From the NCBI GenBank assembly GCA_045117315.1, contig JBGUNJ010000109.1, positions 1 to 64,000 on the forward strand: 64,000 nucleotides of DNA, given 5' to 3'. Positions 26,311 to 35,125 of this stretch are shown in pieces. The stretch comes from CAG-791 sp045117315. GTDB lineage: Bacteria; Bacillota; Clostridia; Lachnospirales; Lachnospiraceae. Position 1 is the first letter of the stretch. Each line of letters begins with the position of its first letter. A program made the position numbers and the translations under genes. Below the pieces are notes generated by a model that worked only from the letters and a program-made list of their open reading frames with translations, searched no databases and was not told the DNA's origin.

Positions 26311-26339
26311 TCAATTTCCTCTCAATTTACGCTCAATGT
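26311..26339. repeat. Right 29-bp inverted repeat (iterons) after the STAND gene
   Basis: Read on the minus strand it contains ATTGAGCGTAA and ATTGAGAGGAA followed by ATTGA, matching the left copy in 27 of 29 positions but in opposite orientation. The remaining bases up to the RepA_N start (26340-26571) show no gene. Its place just upstream of the replication initiator makes it a candidate initiator or regulator binding site. Confidence 0.7.
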
Positions 26340-26571
26340 CTCTCGTAATTCTCTTCGATATAATCCAGATCAGGGATTATTCTGACTTTCCGGCTGTCCG
26401 GATCCTGTTGCCTGTGCTGGTTGTCTGCAGACCGCCAGTCTGCTGCTGGAAAACCTGCTGCCGAATAAAGAATGGACACCCCCCTGATACACATCACATA
26501 AACCGCACCAATGAATCAAAATAATTCCGGCTTACATACCGGTATAGCTGTCCTCGCCAGAGGTAAATAAC

Positions 26572-27351
26572 ATGATGAACTACATGACCCCTGAGAGCCG
26601 TATGCCCTCTTATATGATATTTCCGCGCTTCCTCTTTGATCTGGGCCTGAATGAGACGGAATGCCTGCTTTATATGATCCTTCTCGACCGTGCCAGACTC
26701 TCGCAGAGTAATGAAAGATGGATCGATGAGGAGGGACACGTTTTTCTGCTGTTCCCGATCAAAGACCTGGCGGGAGCCCTCCACAGGAGTGAAACCACCA
26801 TCAAGGCCTCTCTTGCGTCCCTTGAGGCACACCACCTGCTTATCCGCCGCCGTAAAGGGATCGGACGTCCGAGCCGGATCTATCTGCTGCTTCCGGAGGA
26901 CACCAATGCATCCTGTCAGGGAGGCGAAGTTCATCTTTCTCAGGGACAGAATCCGGCCACCGCCATAGACAGAAAACCGGCTCTCCCACAGACAGAAAAC
27001 TGTCCTTGTCAGGGACAGAAAACTGTCTCTCTCATGGGCGGAAAACTGACCGGAAGTAAGAATAAGGGAATAAAAGAACAGGAAATAAATACAGAAAGAA
27101 AAGAAAGCGTCAGCGAACTCCACACCGCTTATGGCCTTTATGAAAATGTTTTTCTCACAGGCACAGAACTTATGAAACTGAAATCTTCCATCCCGAAATG
27201 GGAGCAATACATCAACCGGCTGTCCGGATACATGCACAGGACAGGAAAAAAATATGCAAATCATGCAGAGACGATCCTTTACTGGGCGGAAAAAGACAAT
27301 GCCCTTGCGCCTGTCCGAAACTATACACGAAACGAAAAGGAGAGCTTATGA
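26572..27351 (+). CDS. repA: RepA_N-family replication initiator
   Basis: 259 residues. The N-terminal domain (SYMIFPRFLFDLGLNETECLLYMILLDRARLS ... FPIKDLAGALHRSETTIKASLASLEAHHLL) is the RepA_N winged helix that binds origin iterons. A Gln/Ser-rich linker of QGQN/TEN repeats follows, then a DnaD-like C-terminal segment (AYGLYENVFLTGTELMKL ... AETILYWAEKDN). Its stop overlaps the start of the DnaC-like gene (ATGA). Together they form the replication module of an integrated plasmid or self-replicating mobilizable element. AGAGG precedes the ATG. Confidence 0.85.
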   Translation: MMNYMTPESRMPSYMIFPRFLFDLGLNETECLLYMILLDRARLSQSNERWIDEEGHVFLLFPIKDLAGALHRSETTIKASLASLEAHHLLIRRRKGIGRPSRIYLLLPEDTNASCQGGEVHLSQGQNPATAIDRKPALPQTENCPCQGQKTVSLMGGKLTGSKNKGIKEQEINTERKESVSELHTAYGLYENVFLTGTELMKLKSSIPKWEQYINRLSGYMHRTGKKYANHAETILYWAEKDNALAPVRNYTRNEKESL

Positions 27352-28217
27352 ACAATATCAGATATGACACCAGCCTTCCCCCGCAGACTAACGTACCCCT
27401 GCAGGAAGATGAATACCTGGATCCGGATGACGGGCTGATCTACTGCAGTAAATGCCATATGCCGCGTCAGATCAGGCGCAAGCAGCTCGGCAGAGTATTT
27501 ATGCCCCGGGTTCTGTGCAGATGCCAGGAAGAGGAACGGGATAAGGAAGAACAGGAACGACAGAAACGGGATCATATGGCGCAAGTCTCCCGCCTGAGGG
27601 CTTCCGGCCTGCAGTCGCCCCATCTGCGGGATCTGACCTTTGATAAGGCCCAAAGCCTGAATCCGGAAATGGAAAGAACCCTGGAAAAGGCACACGCCTA
27701 CATTGATCAGTGGGAGGAAATGAAAAAAAGATCCCTCGGCCTGCTCCTCTGGGGTCCTGTCGGGAACGGAAAAACTTTTTTTGCCGGCTGCATCGCTAAT
27801 GCACTGATTGAAAAAGAAGTACCTGTCCTGATGACCAACTTTCTTGATCTGCTTGACAATCTTGCCGGCATGTATCCGGGTGAACGGATCGATTACATCC
27901 GCAGTCTTGACCATTTCGACCTTTTGATCATCGATGACCTCGGTGCGGAGCGCGACTCCGACTTTACCAGAGAACAGATCTATCATGTGATCGACAGCCG
28001 CTGCCGCAGCAATAAGCCGATGATCATCTCGACGAACCACTCATTGGACGAGCTGAAGAATCCGGCGCTTCTCGATTACGAAAGGATCTATGACCGCATT
28101 CTGGAAAGGTGTGCTCCGATACTGTTCAACAACATGAATATCCGAAGTCTCCATGCCGCAGAAAATCTTGCCGCTGCCCGACGGCTGCTCTCCTCCGGCG
28201 TCACGATTTCATCGTAA
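27348..28217 (+). CDS. DnaC/IstB-like helicase-loader ATPase
   Basis: 289 residues. A Cys motif (CSKCHMPRQ ... RVLCRC, about 28-62) precedes an AAA+ domain with Walker A GPVGNGKTFF (about 136-145) and Walker B LLIIDDLGAE; the sensor region is MIISTNHS. It resembles DnaC-type loaders that bring the replicative helicase to the origin. It is translationally coupled to repA. Such RepA-DnaC pairs are a standard replication module in Firmicute plasmids and ICEs. Confidence 0.9.
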   Translation: MNNIRYDTSLPPQTNVPLQEDEYLDPDDGLIYCSKCHMPRQIRRKQLGRVFMPRVLCRCQEEERDKEEQERQKRDHMAQVSRLRASGLQSPHLRDLTFDKAQSLNPEMERTLEKAHAYIDQWEEMKKRSLGLLLWGPVGNGKTFFAGCIANALIEKEVPVLMTNFLDLLDNLAGMYPGERIDYIRSLDHFDLLIIDDLGAERDSDFTREQIYHVIDSRCRSNKPMIISTNHSLDELKNPALLDYERIYDRILERCAPILFNNMNIRSLHAAENLAAARRLLSSGVTISS

Positions 28218-28614
28218 CGATCTTTCAGATGGATCTGTTCACTGCGCGAACCGGCCCTGTAAAGGTGCTCCGCTCGGTTAGAGCAAGATTCGCCTGGAGA
28301 CCACATTTTCACCGTTTCGGGAAAAGGAGGTTCCGGCAATCTTGATGGGGCTTCCGCTGCCCCATACCCTCGGCTGTATTTTTCCGCAGTTTTCGGCCAG
28401 AGTCTTCTTGCAGATCGTACCCTGAAGTCCCCTCTGTCATTCCAGGAATTGTCATTTCAGGGTACAGAGAATAATTCCATCTGGCTCCACAGTCCCTGTG
28501 ACCGCAATACTAAGGATCTGTCGATAGACAACTTATCCATCCTTCCTGAAGGAATCAGGGATTGCTGTGTCAAAAAAACTCACCACAAAACACAGAATAA
28601 AGAAAGGAAGTATC
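28218..28614. other. 397-base gap upstream of mobC, candidate oriT region
   Basis: GTACCCTGAA (28417-28426) and TTCAGGGTAC (28456-28465) are a perfect 10-bp inverted repeat separated by 29 bases. A TGGGGCTTCC...TGCCCCA hairpin lies at 28346-28364. Position immediately before mobC and the relaxase is where an origin of transfer is usually found. A 26-codon frame at 28345 with a distant AGGAGG is not convincing. Confidence 0.4.
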
Positions 28615-28992
28615 ATGCCCAATCATAAAAAACCAGAGGCGTTCAGGAAAACGCATATCATGAAGATCCGTCTTGACGACATTCAGTATTCCGCTGTCGA
28701 GAGCGGCGCAGAAGCAGCGGAGATGACAATGACCGAATACATCCGCCACATGGCCGTCTTCGGAAAGCTGGAGATCCGTCCGCAGATCGTCGTTGATCTC
28801 CCAAAGCTGGAGGCTCTTACACTTGAGCTCTCCAGAATCGGAAACAATCTGAATCAGCTGACAAAGTATTTCAATATGGGCGGGGTGCGAAGCTATGCAA
28901 TGCAACAGCTGCTGACCGAGTGTATCAATGAAATCATGGAGACCTGCCGTGAAGTCATGAAGCTGGGAGGTGAATACCGTGGCGATCCTTAA
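28615..28992 (+). CDS. mobC: MobC-type relaxosome accessory protein
   Basis: 125 residues from the ATG at 28615 (AAAGGAAG upstream; an earlier in-frame start at 28567 lacks one). It opens with a ribbon-helix-helix-like segment (HIMKIRLDDIQYSAVESGAEAAEMTMTEYIRHMAVFG). The MobC signature follows (LELSRIGNNLNQLTKYFNMGG), which assists the relaxase in opening DNA at oriT. It overlaps the relaxase start. Confidence 0.9.
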   Translation: MPNHKKPEAFRKTHIMKIRLDDIQYSAVESGAEAAEMTMTEYIRHMAVFGKLEIRPQIVVDLPKLEALTLELSRIGNNLNQLTKYFNMGGVRSYAMQQLLTECINEIMETCREVMKLGGEYRGDP

Positions 28993-30841
28993 ACACATAG
29001 CCAGCAAGAATGCCGACTACGGCAAAGCTCTGGAGTACGTGATGTTCGAGCACAACAAAAACGGAACAGTTCTCCGGAATGAATACGGGGACAAGATCAT
29101 GCGGAAGGAGTTTATCATCGGAGGAGTCAACTGCAATGCCTTCTCTTTCCCCGAGGCCTGCGTAGCTGTCAACAGACATTTTCACAAAAACCAGAGTCCA
29201 TCAGAGATCAAGTCCCACCACTATATTCTCAGCTTCGATCCACATGACAGTACAGAATGTGGATTAACCCCGGAAAGGGCGCAGGAACTCGGGCTGGAAT
29301 TTGCTGCAAGGTGTTTCCCGGGTCACCAGGTACTCGTATGTACCCATGCCGACGGACATAATGAAAGCGGCAATATCCATGTCCACATGATCCTGAACAG
29401 CGTCAGAAAACTTGACGTGGAAATGCAGCCCTTCATGGAACGCGCCTGCGACAGCCGCGCAGGCTGCAAGCATCATGTAACGAACTCGTACCGGAAATTT
29501 CTCATGTCCGAAGTCATGCAAATGTGCGAACGCGAAGGACTGCTCCAGATCGATCTTCTCTCTCCTTCCAGATCAAAAGTAACAGACAGAGAATACCGCG
29601 TACGGCAACGAGGTCAGGAAAAACTGGACGAGCTGAATGAAGAGATCCGGGCAGGAAACCTGACACCTGCCAAAACCACCTTCCAGACACAGAAGCAGTT
29701 TCTGCGGGACGCCATTCTGGATATCGCCGCAAAGGCAGGCTCCATGGAGGATTTCCAAAAACTGCTCCAGGAAAACTATCATATCACGGTGAAGGAACAG
29801 CGCGGGAGATTCAGCTACCTGCATCCGGAAAGAAGCAAATATATCCGCGGGCGGACTCTGGGAAGAGACTATGAAAAAGAGCATATCGAGGAACTGATCA
29901 AAAATGCGGCTCTGCAAAGAGAACTGGAAAAAGAGAGGGAAAAGGAAAGAGAACAGCGTTTTACGAAAGAGGAAGAGGAAACCGCAGCAGTTGACAAACA
30001 CGCTTATTCGTACCTTTCAGATGCGAAATCTCCAACGTATGCGGCACCTGCTGTCGCCGCCTCTTATCCGGCCAGATACGATCCCGCGTATAACTACCAT
30101 GCCAATCCAATCGCAATCCTCTATATCCGCTCGGAACTGCGCCTGGTAACCGATCTGCAGACCTGCATAAAGGCGCAGCAGAGCAGGGCTTATGCAAGAG
30201 AAGTAGAGCTCACCAATCTCCTGGAATTGTCCAGGACAGTCATCTATATTCAGGAACACGGCTTTGGCTCCCGCGAAGAACTGTATCAGGAAAAGGCAAA
30301 CGTCTCCGCCAGGGTACGATCCGCAGAATCTGCGGTCAAAAGCACCGAAGCACAGATCCGGGAGCTCAATGAAAAGATCCACTATGCCGGACAGTACTAC
30401 GCCAATAAATCCGTCCACCAGGAGTATACGCGCGCATTGTTTAAACCTATGTATCGTAAAGGACATGAGGAACAACTAAACAAATATGACGAAGCAGTCA
30501 GTTATTTCAAAGCTGCTGCAGGAGGCAGGATCCCGGCACTGAATGATCTGAAACAGGAACGGGAGAGATTTCAGCAGCAATTGCAGAAACAGAGAGACTC
30601 CCTTCAATCTGACAGATGTTATCTGAAGGAGCTGACGACAGCCTCTTACAATATCAACTGGCTTTTCAATGAAGAAAAGGAAAAACAGCAGGAATCATTC
30701 CGTGGACAGACAGGAAAAAAAGCAAGTGTACTCACCAGGCTGGAAGAAAAGAAAGAAAAAGTCCACGAGGAGGGAGGACACAGACAGGTGCAGCAAAATC
30801 CAATCACAAAGAAACACAGGCAGGATATGGAAATAGGCTGA
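28979..30841 (+). CDS. Relaxase/mobilization nuclease (MOBP type, MobA/VirD2-like)
   Basis: About 620 residues from the GTG at 28979 (GGGAGG 8 bases upstream; GTG 28970 is an alternative). The relaxase domain occupies the first 300 residues: Tyr residues near the N-terminus (NADYGKALEYV), and the metal-binding histidines in CTHADGHNESGNIHVHMIL. The C-terminal half is a long charged coiled coil with an Arg/Glu-rich block. The enzyme nicks oriT and stays bound to the 5' end during transfer. No type IV secretion genes are in the window, so the element would be mobilised by another conjugative element. Confidence 0.92.
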   Translation: MAILKHIASKNADYGKALEYVMFEHNKNGTVLRNEYGDKIMRKEFIIGGVNCNAFSFPEACVAVNRHFHKNQSPSEIKSHHYILSFDPHDSTECGLTPERAQELGLEFAARCFPGHQVLVCTHADGHNESGNIHVHMILNSVRKLDVEMQPFMERACDSRAGCKHHVTNSYRKFLMSEVMQMCEREGLLQIDLLSPSRSKVTDREYRVRQRGQEKLDELNEEIRAGNLTPAKTTFQTQKQFLRDAILDIAAKAGSMEDFQKLLQENYHITVKEQRGRFSYLHPERSKYIRGRTLGRDYEKEHIEELIKNAALQRELEKEREKEREQRFTKEEEETAAVDKHAYSYLSDAKSPTYAAPAVAASYPARYDPAYNYHANPIAILYIRSELRLVTDLQTCIKAQQSRAYAREVELTNLLELSRTVIYIQEHGFGSREELYQEKANVSARVRSAESAVKSTEAQIRELNEKIHYAGQYYANKSVHQEYTRALFKPMYRKGHEEQLNKYDEAVSYFKAAAGGRIPALNDLKQERERFQQQLQKQRDSLQSDRCYLKELTTASYNINWLFNEEKEKQQESFRGQTGKKASVLTRLEEKKEKVHEEGGHRQVQQNPITKKHRQDMEIG

Positions 30842-30902
30842 GTCAGTGACTTCATCATAGTCCTGTTCATATGATTTCGCCAAATATTTTTCTGTTCCCT
30901 TT

Positions 30903-30974
30903 AAGGTGTCACATTTTTGGGACACCTTCGCAGACCAGAAATACCTGTCACATTTTTGTGACAGGTATTTCTGG
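30903..30974. terminator. Twin hairpins after the relaxase gene
   Basis: The first, AAGGTGTC (30903-30910)/GACACCTT (30921-30928), is followed by an 18-bp perfect stem, CCAGAAATACCTGTCACA (30935-30952) with its complement at 30957-30974 and a TTTT loop. Both share a TGTCACATTTTTG core. They insulate the element from the GntR gene and mark its likely right border zone. Confidence 0.65.
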
Positions 30975-31038
30975 ATATTACATTCCGTCTATGTGGGAAA
31001 AGTGGAACTCATAAATCTAAATAAACGTATATCTGCTC

Positions 31039-31084
31039 TTAACTTTTTCCCCGGTTTCTGTTATTATATCCATGTCAGACAATA
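31039..31084 (+). promoter_or_regulatory. Promoter and GntR operator of the first GntR gene
   Basis: TTAACT (31039-31044), 17 bases, TATTAT (31062-31067), then CATGTCAGACAATA (31071-31084). The same TATTAT-plus-ATGTCAGACAA layout occurs at the PTS promoter (33044-33067), so autoregulation is likely. Confidence 0.7.
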
Positions 31085-31147
31085 GGACATGAAAAAACAA
31101 CGTGACAACCATCCCTTATATCATGATAGGTAACCGGAGGGGAAAAA

Positions 31148-31861
31148 ATGCAAAAGAGTAAAAATCTCGGAGAACTGATGGGGGTTGCTTCCCAGAAGAG
31201 TATGTCCGAGCAACTATATCAGAAAATCAGCAAACTGATCATGTCAGGAGAACTGGAAGAGGGCTATGTCTTTCCCAACGAAGCCGTCCTCTGCGAGCAG
31301 CTGAAAATCGGCCGCTCTACGCTTCGGGAAGCCTATAAAGCATTGGAACTGTCAGGTTACATCACCCGCAGCAAGAGGGGTACCGCGGTCAACAACCGCT
31401 CAGAGGTCCTCAACCGGATGCCGCTGCGAACTGTCTTCCACTCCGCGAACGAGGATGATTTCACGCAGTTCCGCCTGATGGTAGAGGCTCAAAGCGCTTC
31501 ACTGGCGGCTGCGCGCGCAGGTCTTGAAGATGTCAATGCGCTGGAATCCCTGCAGGCAGAAATGACAAAAAAAAGAGATGCACTTGATTATGAATCCCTC
31601 ATGGAACTTGACGAACAGTTCCACATCCTGATCGCAAATCTGAGCGGCAATTCTCTCATTGCGACCGTAATCTCGGTCATGGCGGAAGAGTGGAAGGCCG
31701 GGATCGCCCGCAATTTCTCGGCTGCTATTCAGATGGATCCCGGCACATTTGACGGGATGATCGAACAGCACAAAAACATTGTCGCATACATCCGCAGCCG
31801 TGACAGCGAGGCTGCCGGCCGCATGATGCGCGAACATATCGAGAGTGTGACACTGCACTGA
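31148..31861 (+). CDS. GntR-family regulator, FadR/FCD subfamily
   Basis: 237 residues. The N-terminal winged helix (LYQKISKLIMSGELEEGYVF ... LKIGRSTLREAYKALELSGYI) is followed by an FCD ligand-binding domain (about 95-230) with the Asp/His metal-type residues in ELDEQFHILIANLSGN and MIEQHKNI. It is a paralogue of the regulator at 32081-32803. FCD regulators typically respond to sugar acids or small organic acids. Operators of the TGTC-A-GACA type before this gene, the PTS gene and the UlaG operon are its probable targets. The ribosome site GGAGGGG is strong. Confidence 0.9.
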   Translation: MQKSKNLGELMGVASQKSMSEQLYQKISKLIMSGELEEGYVFPNEAVLCEQLKIGRSTLREAYKALELSGYITRSKRGTAVNNRSEVLNRMPLRTVFHSANEDDFTQFRLMVEAQSASLAAARAGLEDVNALESLQAEMTKKRDALDYESLMELDEQFHILIANLSGNSLIATVISVMAEEWKAGIARNFSAAIQMDPGTFDGMIEQHKNIVAYIRSRDSEAAGRMMREHIESVTLH

Positions 31862-31920
31862 TCGTCAGAATCTGTCCATGGTCAGACCTGCGCCTGATCA
31901 TTCATCAAGGAATACAAAAA

Positions 31921-31957
31921 GAACCGCCTGCAAGTATTCTCCAGGACGGTTCTTTTT
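31921..31957 (+). terminator. Terminator after the first GntR gene
   Basis: GAACCG (31921-31926) pairs with CGGTTC (31947-31952), with further partial pairing inside, followed by TTTTTT. Confidence 0.7.
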
Positions 31958-32080
31958 TAACAGTCATTTCTTTTTGCTTCAACATTTTTTGTGACAGTCT
32001 TTTCTTTATTTAATTCGGCAGCGCTCTTTACTTGCAACAGCCTTTTCTCTTTATGGCATTCTTTTTTTCAACAATACGTT

Positions 32081-32803
32081 TCACAGAAGACAGCCTGACA
32101 TATCCAGAACATGCTGCCGCATATGCTCTCTCGCTTTTTCCGGCTCACGTTCCTCTATGTCTTTCAGGATCTCCCGGTGCTGGGTGATCATGCGCTCAAG
32201 GACATTTTCATCCCGCAGAAGTGCTTTCCGGAAATTATTTTCGGTCTGTTCTTTCCAGACAGAGGCAACAACAGTCATGGTGGTAATAAACAGCGAGTTA
32301 TGCGTCGCGCGGGCGATCTCACTGTGAAAACGGATATCCAGTCCGGATAGTTCCTCAAAACGTCTGTCCGCGACGGCCGCCGCCAGCTCTTCATGAATTC
32401 CGGATAGAATTTCTATATCTTTCTTGACAGCCCTCGACGCCGCGGAGAAAGCGGTCTCCTCCTCCAGCATGATCCTGAACTCGACGAACTCCTCCGTCGA
32501 GGACTGCTCCACCATGTGCAGAAGAGGTGTAGCTGCCATGATCACGGAGGCGTCGTTGACAACAGTACCCTTCTTGCTCCGGCTGATATAGCCGGCCAGC
32601 TCCAGTGCCTTATGGGCCTCACGAATCGTGCTCCTGCCCACATTCAACTGCTGACACAGAACCGTCTCGTTCGGGAAAACATACCCCGGCAGCAAAACTC
32701 CTTCCCGGATCAGACCGCTGATCTTTTCATAGAGTTTGTCCGACATATTTTTATGCTGTGACATATCCAACAGATCATAGAGCTCTTTTCCCTTTTCTTC
32801 CAT
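32081..32803 (-). CDS. GntR-family regulator, FadR/FCD subfamily (paralogue)
   Basis: 240 residues from the ATG at 32803 (GGGAG upstream; an earlier in-frame ATG falls in the promoter). The DNA-binding part (LYEKISGLIREGVLLPGYVF ... LNVGRSTIREAHKALELAGYI) is very similar to that of the 31148-31861 protein, so the two likely recognise related sites. The FCD domain has LDIRFHSEIARATHN and MITQHREI. It is divergent from the PTS operon, and its own promoter carries a TTGTATGACAA operator, also seen before ilvD. It probably controls this region in response to a sugar or sugar-acid metabolite. Confidence 0.9.
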   Translation of the reverse strand: MEEKGKELYDLLDMSQHKNMSDKLYEKISGLIREGVLLPGYVFPNETVLCQQLNVGRSTIREAHKALELAGYISRSKKGTVVNDASVIMAATPLLHMVEQSSTEEFVEFRIMLEEETAFSAASRAVKKDIEILSGIHEELAAAVADRRFEELSGLDIRFHSEIARATHNSLFITTMTVVASVWKEQTENNFRKALLRDENVLERMITQHREILKDIEEREPEKAREHMRQHVLDMSGCLL

Positions 32804-32834
32804 TCCTTCTCTCCCTAAAGAATTAAATATGTAT

Positions 32835-32874
32835 CTTGTCATACAAGTATAGGAGAGATTCTTCAATCTGTCAA
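32835..32874 (-). promoter_or_regulatory. Promoter and operator of the second GntR gene
   Basis: On the minus strand: TTGACA (32869-32874), 17 bases, TATACT (32846-32851), with the palindrome CTTGTATGACAAG (32835-32847) overlapping the -10. A repressor bound here would block RNA polymerase. Confidence 0.75.
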
Positions 32875-33020
32875 TCTCTCTTTTCTTTAAATCCAGGTTT
32901 AATTTTTCTGGCTATTATCCTGATTCTATAGACTTTATTGCCTTCACCATCTGTTTTCTGCCGTTTTTTCTTTGGTTGTCCTTTCTTTCTGTATCTAATA
33001 AAGAAGTTCATGAAAAACTG

Positions 33021-33067
33021 TTGACAAGTAGCATGTCAATATGTATTATATATCATGTCAGACAACG
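33021..33067 (+). promoter_or_regulatory. Promoter and GntR operator of the PTS operon
   Basis: TTGACA (33021-33026), 17 bases, TATTAT (33044-33049), then CATGTCAGACAACG (33054-33067) at the start of the transcript. No BglG-type antiterminator hairpin is seen, so control appears to be by GntR rather than antitermination. Confidence 0.8.
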
Positions 33068-33119
33068 ATATTATAGTTGGGTGCCAGGATATAAGAAAAC
33101 ATAAGAGGAGGAAAAAGAC

Positions 33120-34955
33120 ATGGCATACGAGAGCATGATCAAAGACATCGTCACAAGTGTCGGCGGCCCGGAGAACATCCAGAGCGCGACGCATTGTTTC
33201 ACAAGACTCCGTCTCGCCCTGAAGGACGAAAGTCTTGCGGACAAAGGAAAACTGGAATCCATCCCGAAGGTTATGAAGGTCGTCAACGCAAACGGACAGA
33301 CCCAGATCGTCATAGGCAACGAAGTCGCCAACGTCTACAAAGAATTGGTCGCCGAATTCCCCGCACTGGGGGGCGCCGATAAGCCTGTCGAAGAAAAGAA
33401 AGAAAAACTGTCCGTGCAGAGCGTTTTGAACACGATCGCCAGTATTTTTACCCCTACGATCCCCGCGCTGGCCGGCGCCGGTGTTATCAAGGGCATCCTT
33501 GTGCTGCTGACTACACTCGGCATGCTGGGCAAGGACACCGGAACTTATCAGATCCTGAACGCTGCGGCAGATTCCATCTTCTACTTTATGCCGCTTGTAC
33601 TGGCATACACCTCTGCTAAAATATTCAAATGCAGCATTCCGATCGCAATGGCCATCGGCGGCAGCCTCCTTTATCCGAACCTTGTGTCCTTCATGGCTGA
33701 GGCTGAGAGCCTTTCATTCCTCGGAATCCCGGTCATTAAGACGACATACGGTTCCTCCGTCATCCCGATCATCCTGGCAGTACTGGTCTATTCCAAGCTT
33801 GAGAAGTTCCTGGACAAGGTGATCCCCACTGTCATGAAGGCAGTCGTGGCGCCGCTGATCTCGCTCCTTGTAATGGTACCTGCGACACTGCTGGTTTTTG
33901 GTCCCTTCGGAAACTACACGTCTGAAATGGTTGGGGCGTTTTTCCAGACAATCACCAAAGTTTCGCCTCTTCTGGCCGGCGCCTTCTTCGGCGGCACATA
34001 CTCTCTGCTGGTCATGCTCGGCATGCACCGCGCACTGGTTCCGATCGGCATCAACGAGGTCTCCCAGTTTGGCAGCACGACCCTTTGGGCATTTACCGGT
34101 CCCTCCAACTTCTCACAGGCAGGAGCGGCTTTCGGTTCCTTTGTCCGCCTGAAGAACAAAGAGGAAAAATCCATCGCCCTCAGCGCAGGACTCACCGCTC
34201 TTTTCGGTATTACCGAGCCCGCCCTTTACGGTGTAAACCTGAAGTATAAGAAGCCCATGATCGGTGTGATCGCAGGCGGCGCGATCGGTGGCGCAATCGC
34301 AGGCGTCGGCGGCGCAAGAGCATATGCGGTCGCTATTCCCTCGATCCTCACACTGCCCACTTTCTTCGGCGAAGGATTTGTCGCTTTCCTGATCGCCATT
34401 GCCGCGGCATTCGCCATTGCATTCGCCATGACGCTCGTGCTCGGCGTGGATACCGGTGAAGCATCGGAAGCAGATGCCTCACCGTATGATACCGGAGAGG
34501 CAGCCGACCCGAAAGCCGTTTTCGCGCCACTGAGCGGCGAAGTTGTTCCGCTTTCCGAAGTTAAAGATGAGACCTTTGCCTCCGGTGTCCTGGGCAGCGG
34601 CTGCGCGATCGTTCCGTCCGAAAATATCCTGTACGCCCCTGCGGATGCTGTCATGACCACCGTGTTCCCCACCGGTCACGCGTACGGCCTGCAGACGAAA
34701 GGCGGCGTCGACCTCCTGATCCACATCGGCATTGACACCGTGCAGCTTGACGGAAAGCACTTCAAGGCACTCGTCAAGGAAGGCGATACTGTCAGGAAAG
34801 GTCAGAAGCTCGGGGAATTTGACGTGGACGCCATCCTCAAAGAAGGCTATAGCGCGGTCACAATGGTGATCGCCACGGATACGGAAGCCGAGAATATCCG
34901 CATGGACGGGACCGGCATGCTCAGCCACGGCGACGGGCTCTTTACAGTGGAATAA
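33120..34955 (+). CDS. Beta-glucoside-type PTS transporter, EIIBCA fusion
   Basis: 611 residues in the order EIIB-EIIC-EIIA. EIIB has the phosphorylated Cys in SATHCFTRLRL (about 26). EIIC (about 105-455) has many membrane helices and the GITEPALYGVNLKYKKP signature of the glucose/beta-glucoside family. EIIA (about 470-611) has the active His in LLIHIGIDTVQLDG. It imports and phosphorylates an aryl- or beta-glucoside using HPr. GGAGG precedes the ATG. The next gene encodes the matching 6-phospho-beta-glucosidase. Promoter and operator at 33021-33067 indicate GntR repression. Confidence 0.93.
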   Translation: MAYESMIKDIVTSVGGPENIQSATHCFTRLRLALKDESLADKGKLESIPKVMKVVNANGQTQIVIGNEVANVYKELVAEFPALGGADKPVEEKKEKLSVQSVLNTIASIFTPTIPALAGAGVIKGILVLLTTLGMLGKDTGTYQILNAAADSIFYFMPLVLAYTSAKIFKCSIPIAMAIGGSLLYPNLVSFMAEAESLSFLGIPVIKTTYGSSVIPIILAVLVYSKLEKFLDKVIPTVMKAVVAPLISLLVMVPATLLVFGPFGNYTSEMVGAFFQTITKVSPLLAGAFFGGTYSLLVMLGMHRALVPIGINEVSQFGSTTLWAFTGPSNFSQAGAAFGSFVRLKNKEEKSIALSAGLTALFGITEPALYGVNLKYKKPMIGVIAGGAIGGAIAGVGGARAYAVAIPSILTLPTFFGEGFVAFLIAIAAAFAIAFAMTLVLGVDTGEASEADASPYDTGEAADPKAVFAPLSGEVVPLSEVKDETFASGVLGSGCAIVPSENILYAPADAVMTTVFPTGHAYGLQTKGGVDLLIHIGIDTVQLDGKHFKALVKEGDTVRKGQKLGEFDVDAILKEGYSAVTMVIATDTEAENIRMDGTGMLSHGDGLFTVE

Positions 34956-35061
34956 GCCGGCTGTTCAGTCGTTCAGTCATTTCCTGCCCGCGACGTGTTT
35001 TTGCGCGGTTTGCAACACAAAAACCAGAGAATTGCAGGCGTTTCTCACCACTTTTTTTCAT

Positions 35062-35090
35062 GGGACCGGAGTCGGAGCGCCTCCGGTCCC
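35062..35090 (+). terminator. Intercistronic hairpin between the PTS and glycosidase genes
   Basis: GGGACCGGAG (35062-35071) pairs perfectly with CTCCGGTCCC (35081-35090). No T-run follows, so it may stabilise or process the upstream mRNA, or attenuate rather than end transcription. Confidence 0.55.
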
Positions 35091-35125
35091 AAACCCGCAC
35101 AGACGCTCCGGATTGAGAGGTTCAT

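Noticed and set aside
28345..28425. 26-codon ORF after dnaC with AGGAGG upstream
   Set aside because: Spacing to the ATG is too long and the peptide is uninformative; the stretch is better explained as transfer-origin DNA.
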